Source of the DNA: Glandiceps talaboti
Taxonomy: Eukaryota > Hemichordata > Enteropneusta > Spengelidae
DNA length: 21,000 bases
Direction of reading: 5' to 3'
Assembly (NCBI RefSeq): GCF_964340395.1
Contig: NC_135570.1
Coordinates: 16,616,822-16,637,821 of the forward strand
Position numbers and translations under genes: made by a program. Below, piece after piece: positions 9,741-20,189 of this stretch (within the stretch, counting starts at the first letter, position 1; each line of letters starts with the position of its first letter). Under the pieces are notes generated by a model, which made no database searches, was not told where the DNA came from, and saw only the letters and a list, made by a program, of their open reading frames with translations.

Positions 9741-10296
9741 GGTCAAGAACATCAGATATAACCAATATAGATGACAAACATTAATTGTATGGTGAAAGAC
9801 CAAACGTGGTATCAATATAAAACTGTTATTACAATCTGTAATGGCTGTACATCTGATGAGAAGAAACCAATAATACAGAGACCATATGGAAAACAACGGA
9901 AAACATAACTACTTGAACTAGACACTCATAAATGAAAAAAAACGTTTAAAAAAATAAAATAAAAAATCTACCTACCCATCTGTTCTAAAATTGAGTATAA
10001 TTGAAATCACATAATTTCTTTTGTTTGGCCTAAGCTACTGAGGTGAAATAGATTTTCTGTATTAAGCAAAATTTCATTTTAACCATTATTTTTGTCAATG
10101 ACCTTGACATTTCATTCAAATGTTTGTGAGACAAATGAATAGTGAGTCACCCAAAACATAGCATATAGTATAAAATTGTATACAATTTCAAAAACAAGAG
10201 ATATTCACTTTCAAACATTTTAAGCACATTTCAAAAGTAATGACGTGGTTGCTATGACTGCAATCTGTCGGTTGTCTGACAAGAGCTTCTTTGCCA
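9741..10296. other. Non-coding stretch before the 48-bp array
   Basis: AT-rich with no recognised exon. A perfect TGACCTTGA (reverse of the ERR/NR5A half-site) lies at 10099-10107. The frame that is open through the array closes here at a TGA at 10255-10257. Confidence 0.5.
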
Positions 10297-12936
10297 TTAG
10301 TTAGTGCACAGTGCAACAACTTTAGTGTTCTAGTCTCTCAGACATTAGTTAGTGCACAGTGCAACGACTTTAGTGTTCCCGTCTCTCACACATTAGTTAG
10401 TGCACAGTGCAACGACTTTAGTGTTCTAGTCTCTCATACATTAGTTAGTGCACAGTGCAACGACTTTAGTGTTCTCGTCTCTCACACATTAGTTAGTGCA
10501 CAGTGCAACGACTTTAGTGTTCCCGTCTCTCAGACATTAGTTAGTGCACAGTGCAACGACTTTAGTGTTCTAGTCTCTCAGACATTAGTTAGTGCACAGT
10601 GCAACGACTTTAGTGTTCTCGTCTCTCACACATTAGTTAGTGCACAGTGCAACGACTTTAGTGTTCCCGTCTCTAACACATTAGTTAGTGCACAGTGCAA
10701 CGACTTTAGTGTTCCCGTCTCTCAGACATTAGTTAGTGCACAGTGCAACGACTTTAGTGTTCTAGTCTCTCAGACATTAGTTAGTGCACAGTGCAACGAC
10801 TTTAGTGTTCTCGTCTCTCACACATTAGTTAGTGCACAGTGCAACGACTTTAGTGTTCCCGTCTCTCACACATTAGTTAGTGCACAGTGCAACGACTTTA
10901 GTGTTCCCGTCTCTCACACATTAGTTAGTGCACAGTGCAACAACTTTAGTGTTCCCGTCTCTCAGACATCAGTTAGTGCACAGTGCAACGACTTTAGTGT
11001 TCTAGTCTCTCAGACATTAGTTAGTGCACAGTGCAACGACTTTAGTGTTCCCGTCTCTCACACATTAGTTAGTGCACAGTGCAACGACTTTAGTGTTCCC
11101 GTCTCTCACACATTAGTTAGTGCACAGTGCAACGACTTTAGTGTTCTCGTCTCTCACACATTAGTTAGTGCACAGTGCAACGACTTTAGTGTTCCCGTCT
11201 CTCACACATTAGTTAGTGCACAGTGCAACGACTTTAGTGTTCCCGTCTCTCAGACATTAGTTAGTGCACAGTGCAACGACTTTAGTGTTCTAGTCTCTCA
11301 GACATTAGTTAGTGCACAGTGCAACGACTTTAGTGTTCTCGTCTCTCACACATTAGTTAGTGCACAGTGCAACGACTTTAGTGTTCCCGTCTCTCACACA
11401 TTAGTTAGTGCACAGTGCAACAACTTTAGTGTTCCCGTCTCTCAGACATTAGTTAGTGCACAGTGCAACGACTTTAGTGTTCTAGTCTCTCAGACATTAG
11501 TTAGTGCACAGTGCAACGACTTTAGTGTTCTCGTCTCTCACACATTAGTTAGTGCACAGTGCAACGACTTTAGTGTTCCCGTCTCTCACACATTAGTTAG
11601 TGCACAGTGCAACGACTTTAGTGTTCCCGTCTCTCACACATTAGTTAGTGCACAGTGCAACGACTTTAGTGTTCCCGTCTCTCACACATTAGTTAGTGCA
11701 CAGTGCAACAACTTTAGTGTTCCCGTCTCTCAGACATCAGTTAGTGCACAGTGCAACGACTTTAGTGTTCTAGTCTCTCAGACATTAGTTAGTGCACAGT
11801 GCAACGACTTTAGTGTTCCCGTCTCTCACACATTAGTTAGTGCACAGTGCAACGACTTTAGTGTTCCCGTCTCTCACACATTAGTTAGTGCACAGTGCAA
11901 CGACTTTAGTGTTCTCGTCTCTCACACATTAGTTAGTGCACAGTGCAACGACTTTAGTGTTCCCGTCTCTCACACATTAGTTAGTGCACAGTGCAACGAC
12001 TTTAGTGTTCCCGTCTCTCAGACATTAGTTAGTGCACAGTGCAACGACTTTAGTGTTCTAGTCTCTCAGACATTAGTTAGTGCACAGTGCAACGACTTTA
12101 GTGTTCTCGTCTCTCACACATTAGTTAGTGCACAGTGCAACGACTTTAGTGTTCCCGTCTCTCACACATTAGTTAGTGCACAGTGCAACAACTTTAGTGT
12201 TCCCGTCTCTCACACATTAGTTAGTGCACAGTGCAACGACTTTAGTGTTCCCGTCTCTCACACATTAGTTAGTGCACAGTGCAACGACTTTAGTGTTCTC
12301 GTCTCTCACACATTAGTTAGTGCACAGTGCAACAACTTTAGTGTTCTCGTCTCTCACACATTAGTTAGTGCACAGTGCAACGACTTTAGTGTTCTCGTCT
12401 CTCACACATTAGTTAGTGCACAGTGCAACGACTTTAGTGTTCTCGTCTCTCACACATTAGTTAGTGCACAGTGCAACGACTTTAGTGTTCTCGTCTCTCA
12501 CACATTAGTTAGTGCACAGTGCAACAACTTTAGTGTTCTCGTCTCTCACACATTAGTTAGTGCACAGTGCAACAACTTTAGTGTTCCCGTCTCTCACACA
12601 TTAGTTAGTGCACAGTGCAACAACTTTAGTGTTCCCGTCTCTCACACATTAGTTAGTGCACAGTGCAACAACTTTAGTGTTCTAGTCTCTCAGACATTAG
12701 TTAGTGCACAGTGCAACGACTTTAGTGTTCTAGTCTCTCAGACATTAGTTAGTGCACAGTGCAACGACTTTAGTGTTCCCGTCTCTCACACATTAGTTAG
12801 TGCACAGTGCAACGACTTTAGTGTTCCCGTCTCTCACACATTAGTTAGTGCACAGTGCAACAACTTTAGTGTTCCCGTCTCTCAGACATTAGTTAGTGCA
12901 CAGTGGAACAACTTTAGTGTTCTCGTCTCTCAGAGC
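10297..12936 (+). repeat. 48-bp minisatellite, exactly 55 units, open in one frame
   Basis: The array is 2640 bp of 48-bp units with no length variants. In frame it reads a 16-residue unit, LVSAQCNDFSVPVSHT, because 48 is a multiple of three and this frame lacks stops; the other five frames have a stop in most or all units. The open frame runs to TAA at 12937-12939 and upstream to TGA at 10255-10257. It has no ATG anywhere, so an ordinary translated gene is unlikely. It could only be coding as an internal exon. Each unit also holds a pyrimidine-rich tract ending in CATTAG that looks like a 3' splice site. Variation is confined to a few sites: N/D, L/P, H/Q (once N), and L/S twice. Most changes alter the residue, which argues against purifying selection. 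The last unit is degenerate (TGG for TGC, end AGC). Confidence 0.97.
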
Positions 12937-15314
12937 TAAGTCACTAGGCACACTATATCCTATTTTATTTCAGTAATAATGACATCTGATCCTCCTGTAT
13001 AGTTAATTAAACTTGTTAAACATTTTTACTTTAAAGTCATTCCATTTAACTCATCAACGTGTGTTTCAATAATGGTTTAATTTTTTCTTTTCTATTTTAT
13101 GACTAATTTGCTAATTTCATTTTAGACCCAATTTACATATGTTTACATGTAATGTTTAGTGAAACCATGAAGAAATACCTATACCCAGAAATAATTTTGA
13201 AACAAATTTAAAAAGAGTACACTAGTCAGCAGCCAGTTTTCTGATGTATGTGGGAGTGCGTATGTCTATCAGAAAAAATGGAAAAATAATTAAATCCAAA
13301 ATTATACAGACGCCCTCTACGACCAGACCAGAAAGAATCCCAACACAAGTTCATAGCAACATCGCAAGACGTTTTTGGACAAATGATCATCGATCGGTGA
13401 ATATCTGCCCTACAAATAAAACACATGGTTAATAGCTTCCTTCTGATTTCAATTGCCACTCTTAGATATCCAGACTGTTAAAAGATTTACAACGTGTTTT
13501 AAATTGAAAATATCTCCAACATGTGCAAATACACTTACAGTATTTCTTTTCTTTTCATATAAGTTTTAAGATGAGAAATACTAGAAGTAAATAACACCAC
13601 ATTATATCCTTACAGAACTCATTTGCGTAATTCGTCTAGATCTGTAAGTAGTAAAAAATGACTGTTTTCATTTGTTATAATATAATTTGACAACAGAGTA
13701 GACATATTCATTGAAGAATATTTTTTATTACACAATGACAAAAACAAGATAGGACTTTTCGCTAATTCACTCAATTATGATTGGAATGTATCAAATCAAA
13801 TCAAATCGTAATCTATGGATGAAGTGTGTCAAGTCATGCATTATTCCATTTATGATTAAAAAGTCCAAAATAACTCATAATTTATTTCGTGTAAAATCCA
13901 ATATAAATTTCATTACCAAATCAGTTAACGTTGACCTAACATTACAAATAAACACCTAACTAAACTTGTAATGAATATTTGAGTCTCACTAAAATCAACT
14001 GCAATGTGAGGTTTCAAGTCCCGTTTCCCAAAATTCAATTTTTTAAAAATTGAACATATCTTTAAGGCATTCCTTAGTGTCCGACCAATATTATTATGTT
14101 GTTCGCCCTCCATCACAACATTATTACGCCCTCATCGCCTTGTCTTTTATAAACAAGTAGCGGCAAGTCATCTTCCGACCGCAAGGGGGCGGGCTTCGCT
14201 GTACATTCTCTTCCTACGGACTATACTATTCATTGACAAGTCAAGATGATATAAGTCAACACAGATATCATTGAAATATTCCTGTACTGAAAACAATATG
14301 AGCTAATATGCCAATATACTTATTTTGGAACAGTTAGACCCTCTTATGATGTTACATGTGACAATTTTCAGTAATCATTAGTAATTATATGTATATACCA
14401 TATATTTACATAACTTTGAGGCAGGGTGGATGGAATTAGCGAAACGTCCTCTTGTTTGTGAGTAGAAACATATACAAAGTTGCAGGCAAGCATGCAACGT
14501 CAGCAAATGTGTGAATGGCTTCTGATTCAAGTCGCCAAAATCAAGGAATAACTTTTACAAAATCAATTACAGCAACTTGAAGGTAATTTTTCAAAATGAA
14601 ACCACGGTCAGAGCTGTGAAATTGTGTAATTTGAAAAACGTATCCATATCAGAAGTCAATTTACAAGAATACATGGCAGATTGACATTAATTACATTCCT
14701 GTAGCCTTATTTCTGTGGCGTCATTCATTCAACCATATTTCAGCGTTTTGGACGCCGACATTGATCTATAGATGCACAGTTTTGTGTTACTGTGCCGTGA
14801 TAAATAAAGAGATTTTATGCCATGATTCGTAGTGCATAACGTGGATTCGATTACACAAGAAATGAAAGTAGGTTTAGAGCAATTGCCGGCCATACGATCG
14901 TTTGGTTAATTATGTTGAGTAATTAGTTTCCCTTAATCAATCAAGACAATCCGAGGCGATGGCGTCAAGTGTCAAATTGGCAACCTGCAGAAGAAAACTC
15001 TATATCACACGATTTTTTCATTTTAATCGTAGACTGGAGTTTCAATCCCAAACATGTGAGATGTTAGTGTGATGATATCCAGTCGTTGGTGGCGCACTTA
15101 TGAGTGTATTTTACTATGTTGATGTAAATTCATGATTGCAAAATATTGTTGGCCACGTGAGTTCAAAATTTGACATACTCTAAATGATGTGCATAATATA
15201 TTAACTGTAGCATACAAATACAGATTAAATTGAGCGACCTCTTCAAATATATACAACAGCTTATAATGACCACAGTGATACGTTTATGAATTACAATGGG
15301 GATGGCATGTAAGC
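12937..15314. other. Long stretch without a recognised gene
   Basis: About 2.4 kb of AT-rich sequence. Short open frames (13226-13459, 13777-13959, 13925-14116) have no domain or splice support. The only compositional oddity is a GC-rich patch near 14160-14200 with GGGGCGGG (a GC box), about 40 bp from a TTTATAAA. No transcript can be linked to it. Near 14430-14447 a GCGAAACGTCC motif recalls repeat ends but lacks a hammerhead core. Confidence 0.5.
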
Positions 15315-15317
15315 TTA

Positions 15318-16384
15318 GGGAGCGTTCAGTAATTACAAGGGAGAGGGCCTTAGGGAAATCAGGCTAGGGCTGTTGCATAAAATGTAACCCTCCCTCGATT
15401 CCGTCGTGCTAAAAAGTGACCCTTCCTCAATTTCCTTTCTCTAAAACGTGACCCCCCTTGTTAAAATAGCTAGAAAAAAATGGTTTAAATGCTGCCAGAA
15501 AGGACACTAGTCCCAGAATTAATGGTTTAAAGGAATTAATCCCACCGCTGCCACCACATTGAAAGTCTTAAAGGCATTGATTATATTTCCAACTACTACC
15601 ACCACGGTATATTTGTAATTGAAGACATTGTATTAATCAATATCTGTGCTTGGATCTCATTGGCTGAGTTGTAGACCAGAACGTTAACACCCAAAGACTG
15701 GATGGACACACTCCCAACATTCTCAGGACTGAGGTCAACATTTCTACAACATTATCCCTAATATCTTACCCGATTGCTCCCGTTTTACCTCTGTGAGACC
15801 CACTTCTCTCGTCACAACTGACAAATTAATTCACCATTGTCAACAGCGATATGGTCTGAGATACCTATAACCATACCTAACCCTAACCATCAGCCATAGT
15901 TTAAGGCAACGTTGGCTGTTCATTACCATGGTTACAAGATTACTATGTAGTAAAAGGAAAACATGTTTTGAGCACCTCATACCCATAGCTAATAAAATGC
16001 AAAGCACAGTGTCAGCACAGTGTCACCAATCAAAATGTTATTAACTTTTTACTTGCTTTGAATACAGTGTGTACATAGCGCCACAATTTAAGGCAATCTT
16101 GGGTTGTCCATTACCATGGTTACAAGGATGCTAAACATTAGGCTTATTCAAGATATCATAATGCTAACTGATTCGCACCAGTAGGACGGAGGGCATCGAT
16201 GGGATGCCAAAATCACAATATAATGCTAAGCTAGACAAAGTTAGTCAAAGTAAAATGTGACCCTCTCCCAATACCATTTTCTAAAATATGGCCCTTGAGG
16301 TCGTCCGCGAACCGATTCGTTAAAAGTGACCTACTCCCCCCCCCCATTCCCCAGCCGTCCCCCTTGTAATTGCTGGAGGCTCCC
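15318..16384. mobile_element. Non-autonomous TIR transposon, PIF/Harbinger-like, 1067 bp
   Basis: The left end starts GGGAGCGTTCAG and the right end, read in reverse, starts GGGAGCCTCCAG. About 31 bp of terminal inverted repeat align with 5 mismatches, including AATTACAAGGG in both. TTA flanks both ends (15315-15317 and 16385-16387), the 3-bp target duplication typical of PIF/Harbinger. Inside each end, motifs of the form TAAAA-(T/C/G)GTGACCC followed by a C-rich run recur every 25-40 bp (near 15381, 15412, 15445, 16253, 16282 and 16323). The core has a 40-bp direct repeat containing CCATTACCATGGTTACAAG-like sequence at 15900 and 16087. No transposase frame exists, so mobility would depend on another copy. 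It lies about 220 bp past the synaptotagmin-like stop codon, in the 3' UTR or flank. Confidence 0.75.
15900..16126. repeat. Direct repeat inside the 15318-16384 element
   Basis: 15900-15938 and 16087-16126 both read TTTAAGGCAA ... TTACCATGGTTACAAG with a few differences. A tandem CAGCACAGTGTC duplication lies between them near 16003-16024. Confidence 0.85.
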
Positions 16385-16604
16385 TTATTGATGACACAGA
16401 CCCCCCACCCCCCACGAAGAATGAGTATTTTCGATCTGCTCAACGATGACATCACATGGAAGTTTGTAGTGCACGAAGAATTTTAGGCTACAGTTCAGTG
16501 TTGATGCTGTTCGAGTCTATCGCTGATTTGTGAACATCCAGATATCAACTGCGGATGACTACATATCTCTATCAATTAACGTGAATCCCGTTTCCGTTCC
16601 AGAT

Positions 16605-16912
16605 TTACAAATACAAATAATGCCATTGTTTTGATGCTTGGCGTCTCGATAACATTTGACCCCAATGACTTAGCGTTCGACCTTGGCAATACCAATATGG
16701 TCCTAAAATAATTCGACCAATGGGAGCATCTCGTTTTATGAAACCACGCTGCATTACCGTTATGACGAGACTTGAGTCGTCAAGGTAACCGGGTGGAACT
16801 ACGTAAGCCAGAGATTCGTTGTAGACGGGGTTGTCATTTCGACCAATCACCTGAGTTTTACGTGTCTTCACTTTCTCATTACCATATACCAAGGTCACTT
16901 TGACATACGTAT
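16605..16912 (-). CDS. Synaptotagmin-family protein, last coding exon (C2B body and C terminus)
   Basis: The exon starts after TTCTAG at 16913-16914 and supplies two bases of a split Asp codon (G from the upstream exon, AT here). It then encodes 101 residues and a TAA at 16605-16607. It begins D|TYVKVTL, the SDPYVK-like strand of C2B, and contains NPVYNES, the usual NP-x-(F/Y)-N-E core. It ends with IGRIILGPYWYCQGR, then HWGQML and QWHYL, the W-H-x-L ending conserved in synaptotagmins. Loop 3 reads VMQRGFIKRDAPIG where Ca2+-binding forms have V-x-D-x-D-x-x-x-x-x-D, so those aspartates are lost and Ca2+-independent membrane or SNARE binding is expected. The GPY-x-Y-x-x-G segment recalls the SYT15/SYT17 (B/K) branch from memory; that assignment is tentative. 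No AATAAA signal is obvious just downstream. Confidence 0.93.
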
Positions 16913-16980
16913 CTAGAATGAAGCAAAATGTGTTTCGAATTATAAATAAATTATCATAATCAAATGTTCGACTAACATTT

Positions 16981-17040
16981 CCGAACTACACCGATTATGC
17001 CCGAATTACACCGATTGTGACCGAATTACACCGATCATGC
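16981..17040. repeat. Three tandem copies of a 20-bp unit
   Basis: The unit is CCGAATTACACCGATTGTGA. Copies at 16981, 17001 and 17021 differ at a few positions. It is intronic in the synaptotagmin-like gene. Confidence 0.95.
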
Positions 17041-17410
17041 ATGCCCTTGTCTTGGGAATGGTATCGAACTTAATATTCATACCATACCAAGATAGGAGTA
17101 AGATTTGACATGGCAATAGTTAAATTCAGTATTATAGAGTGACAGAACGAACTGGAGACCCATCAATGAAGAGATTTCCTCGAAATATTTGTGTTAGAAA
17201 TGTTTTGTTTTGTTTTGTTTTGTTTGATATTTTGTTTGAAAGTGCTAATTACATTAAGAGACAGTCTACAAATATATTAGCTCCCGTAGAGAAAGGCGTC
17301 GTTTAGCTTTCTAAATTATTGGCTGTAAGCTTACAAAATAAAACAGTTTCCTTGGTTACAACGAGTGTGGTAACATTCATTCCACTCATCATGTGTGCGT
17401 ACAGTATCAG

Positions 17411-17411
17411 T

Positions 17412-17468
<57 letters not shown>

Positions 17469-17524
17469 TACATACATACATACATACATACATACATACA
17501 TACACACATACATACATACATACA

Positions 17525-17592
<68 letters not shown>
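17411..17592. repeat. Compound microsatellite (CA)n-(TACA)n-(TA)n
   Basis: Three blocks in order: about 17413-17462, 17463-17552 and 17561-17592, all inside the C2B intron. Open frames across it are artefacts. Confidence 0.97.
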
Positions 17593-17594
<2 letters not shown>

Positions 17595-17734
17595 CTGAAA
17601 AGATTATTTCCCTCTTTTCATGAAACAATTGTTAACCTCCTATAGTTGCAATTCGTCAACCTTCTCTGATGGGAGGTCACATGTCGCATGAAGCAATTCG
17701 TGCCCACAGTATATTCTGTCCTGACAAAGCTTAC

Positions 17735-17876
17735 CTAGCGATTCTGGTGCTTGCTTGTCTTCCTTTAGTTCCTTAGCTTTTTTGACATGTTTGGCTCTCA
17801 GTATAACAACAGAAAGACGATCTCCAGATGGTAGATAGGCCAGGGACAGATACAATTGTCCTAGATCATGAAGTGG
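17735..17876 (-). CDS. Synaptotagmin-family protein, exon for the C2A-C2B linker and start of C2B
   Basis: 142 bp, 47 codons plus one base. The acceptor TTTGTCTCACAG lies at 17877-17888 and the donor CTAG|GTAAGC follows 17735. It joins the upstream exon in phase 0 and the downstream exon in phase 1. It encodes PLHDLGQLYLSLAYLPSGDR, then LSVVILRAKHVKK. This is the typical opening of a synaptotagmin C2B domain (L-G-x-L-x-x-S-L-x-Y-x-P, then L-x-V-V-I-L-x-A-x-x-L). Loop 1 is longer than usual: 14 residues, rich in Lys and Glu, between KK and the split Asp, against about 7 in synaptotagmin 1. The residue at the first loop-1 Asp position is not clearly retained. Reading past the donor gives only unrelated residues and a stop, which supports the splice site. 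Confidence 0.95.
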
Positions 17877-18560
17877 CTGTGAGACAAACACAAACAGATA
17901 GGGATTCAAGACACCAGTTATCATCTTTCTCAACTAATCGTGTTTTTGGAATCTTAGAAGCAGACGTAATTCAACACTTTAGCTTAACTTTATTTTATGG
18001 TGCCTTAGGGGTAGACCATTTGATATCCTGGGGGGGGGGGAGCTTGGAAGATTGGTGGAGAGTCATTATTTTTTTCCCCACCTGAGTGCCTGTGAATTAT
18101 TTTTTTTCTCCTTCGCTTATGCTGGCAACTTTTTTTTCTTTCCTTCTTTGAGATATCCGGATTTTTTTACGTCAATGTTGAACACCTACTTTTGTTGCCA
18201 CAATTTTCTATTTGGTTTTTGCACAGGATAATACAGAGAGTGAGAAGATGCTGTTCTATCACACACAGATTATATTTAGAAAACTACATATTTCAATACA
18301 TGTTTGACATCATCATCAAACATCATTGACAGTTTTTATGCCATGGTATGATAAAACACTGAAAATGCAAATCGGAAACTTGATTGGTGAGCTCAAACAT
18401 TCAGACAGATCGGTCAGTTTCCCCAACCTTGGGGGATAGGGGTGGTCAGTGTTTTTTTTCCATTGGGCCGACAAAAAGTCACTGCCCCCGTGAATAAAGT
18501 TTCATAGCATCTTGATAGTAAGCTGTAGAGAGGAAGAGCTTTGAGACTGGAATATGTCCT

Positions 18561-18806
18561 TATGGTGTCCAATCCATGACAAAATTACAACTCCTCATTT
18601 TGCTATTCTTATTTCAATTTTACAACTCAAATATCTATTTTTCTGTTCTATAAGAAATGAAAGTTCAGTTGTTTAATTGCATTCAGTTTTGGAATGACGA
18701 ATTGTAAAATGGAATATAGAACAGAAAAATATATATTTGAGTTGTAAAATTGAAATAAGAATAGCAAAATGAGGAGTTGTAATTTTGTCATGGATTGGAC
18801 ACCATA
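18561..18806. repeat. Long hairpin: 92-bp arms, one mismatch, 62-bp loop
   Basis: Arms 18561-18652 and 18715-18806 are reverse complements at 91 of 92 positions; the only mismatch is C/A near 18634. The ends are TATGGTGTCC ... GGACACCATA. The outer TA could be a TA target duplication, as in Tc1/mariner-type foldback MITEs. Related sequence flanks both sides directly: GAGACTGGAATATGTCC at about 18542 and GAGACTGGGACATGTCT at about 18840. So the hairpin may instead sit within a duplicated segment of the host element. Both strands would fold into a roughly 90-bp duplex. Confidence 0.95.
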
Positions 18807-18865
18807 GACAGTAAGAGGTGGAGGAAAGAACTTTGATTTGAGACTGGGACATGTCTACCTCTTAT

Positions 18866-19040
18866 GAGGGTCCTAGGGGGTCTCCCTCTAGAAGCTTTTG
18901 AAGTTTTTTTTTACCAATTTTGGTGAATCTTATTTTTGCTTTAATGAATGAGTGGCCTCTGGGGTGATGGAGTCCAAGGGGTCCCCCCGGCAGATCTGGA
19001 GGTTTTTGTTTCTATTTAGGCAATTTTTAGGTTATTCATA
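18866..19040. repeat. Two diverged direct copies of a G-rich/T-rich segment
   Basis: A GGGGTCTCCCTCTAGAAGCT-like copy near 18878 and a GGGGTCCCCCCGGCAGATCT-like copy near 18979 are each followed by a T-rich run. They lie within the 18008-19852 element, and the similarity is moderate. Confidence 0.45.
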
Positions 19041-20108
19041 GCCTCTGAGGTAATATTGCCAAGCTTCGAAAAGCTTAAGTAAAGATAACTTTTTAAATAA
19101 GGTAACATTGGTATAGGGGCATTGATATTGCATGTATAGCAAAGTCACTGGTATGTTAGAGCACTTTAGGAGGTCATACCTAGTGTACAATAGAAACTTT
19201 AATTTGAGTTGTGGTGTTGATACATGGAGTGTCCGAAATAGGAAGTGTATTCATCCCTTCTGACAAATTCATACTGAAGAGACTAGAACAATTTAGATTA
19301 AGTTCTTTTATAAACTATCTAATAGTATGAAGGTTACCATTACAAAACCTTCAAGTTCACTTTTGCCCCAAAGTGCAAGATAAGTGAAGCACTGATTGTG
19401 AAACAGCCAAACATTTACATGGCATGTTCTGTAACTAGTGTGGTAGCTTGGTAATACATGTATATGTATAATTTTATGTATAGTTACGTTTGAACTCTTA
19501 CATGAAGTAATATTTTTAAAAAATTATGAAAGAAACAGAGACGAGAACAAATATATATATGTACCACAGGCTAACGAAACTGACTGGTCCCTGACATGTG
19601 TTTGAAACTGTTTGTCATGATTTGACAAGTGTCCTGGTTGGAGAGGTACGAGCAAGTTGAACAATATACTAGAACTAGAACAATATTTTCCCTGCCAAGA
19701 CATTTTTTTTTCTAGCAGCAGCGGTCAATCTTTTTTTTCCATCACCCACTCATATCCGGACTTTTTTTTCAAGCAACTCCATTTGGCATCTTTTTTTCCC
19801 GAAAACTTCCAAGCCCCCCCCCCCTCCCCCAGGATATCAAACGGTCCACCCCTTACAAAGGCAGATGTAAGTCGTGGTTGTGACACCTTGAACAGGTGAA
19901 TTGAACTTTTCCTTCTGACATATCGAGTCGATATTCACTTTGAATTATCTTAAATTCTAACATTGACAGCCTTCTGAATTTGTATATACGTTGTAGGAAT
20001 GTCTGAAACTAATGTTTCAAAATATATATTTAGAAAGCGTCACTTGTCTTAATTCAAACAATAACTCGACCTCTATAAATAACACAAGCTTGCAGTGGGA
20101 TGAATAAC

Positions 20109-20149
20109 AAACAAAGAAACAAACAAACAAACAAACAAACAAACAAACA
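20109..20149. repeat. (AAAC)n microsatellite
   Basis: About 10 copies with one early G interruption. It lies in the intron 41 bp from the C2A exon donor. Confidence 0.95.
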
Positions 20150-20189
20150 CCATGTATTATTAGTATATACAACTTGTGGTCTAAATTAC

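Larger units (their letters stand above)
16913..17734 (-). other. Intron (822 bp) splitting the C2B domain
   Basis: Donor CTAG|GTAAGC (17734) and acceptor TTCATTCTAG (16913), phase 1. It holds a three-copy 20-bp repeat (16981-17040), a (TTTTG)n tract (about 17199-17225) and a compound CA/TACA/TA microsatellite (17411-17592). Confidence 0.93.
18008..19852. mobile_element. Non-autonomous TIR transposon, PIF/Harbinger-like, 1845 bp, intronic
   Basis: The left end reads GGGGTAGACCATTTGATATC and the right end, reversed, GGGGTGGACCGTTTGATATC. Both continue with CCTGGGGG, a long G run and GCTTGGAAG, giving about 45 bp of terminal inverted repeat. TTA flanks both ends (18005-18007 and 19853-19855). 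Next to each end, on the plus strand, are several blocks of 7-8 T followed by C at roughly 25-45 bp spacing (18068-18165 and 19705-19800). These parallel the subterminal motifs of the 15318-16384 element, although the sequences are unrelated. The interior is AT-rich, lacks a transposase frame, and contains the hairpin at 18561-18806. TSD length and G-rich ends suggest PIF/Harbinger; this is inference. Confidence 0.75.
17877..20189 (-). other. Intron (2313 bp) between the C2A and C2B exons
   Basis: Donor CAGAG|GTAATT (20189) and acceptor CTCACAG (17877), phase 0. About 80% of it is the TTA-flanked element 18008-19852. The rest includes (AAAC)n close to the donor. Without the insertion and one TTA, the intron would be about 465 bp. 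Confidence 0.93.

Noticed and set aside
10291-12939. 882-residue repeat protein starting at 10291
   Set aside because: The start is TTG. There is no ATG in the frame and no signal peptide, and unit variation is mostly amino-acid changing. Annotated as a minisatellite instead.
13226-13459. Overlapping frames of 62 and 77 codons on opposite strands
   Set aside because: No domain, signal peptide or matching splice sites.
14420-14450. Possible decayed hammerhead around GCGAAACGTCC
   Set aside because: No CUGANGA box or helix II of useful length.
15868-15892. CCTAACCCTAACC, telomere-like
   Set aside because: Only two units, inside a transposon-like element; no array.
16231-16455. 74-codon minus-strand frame rich in Gly
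   Set aside because: It lies across the poly-C end of the 15318-16384 element.
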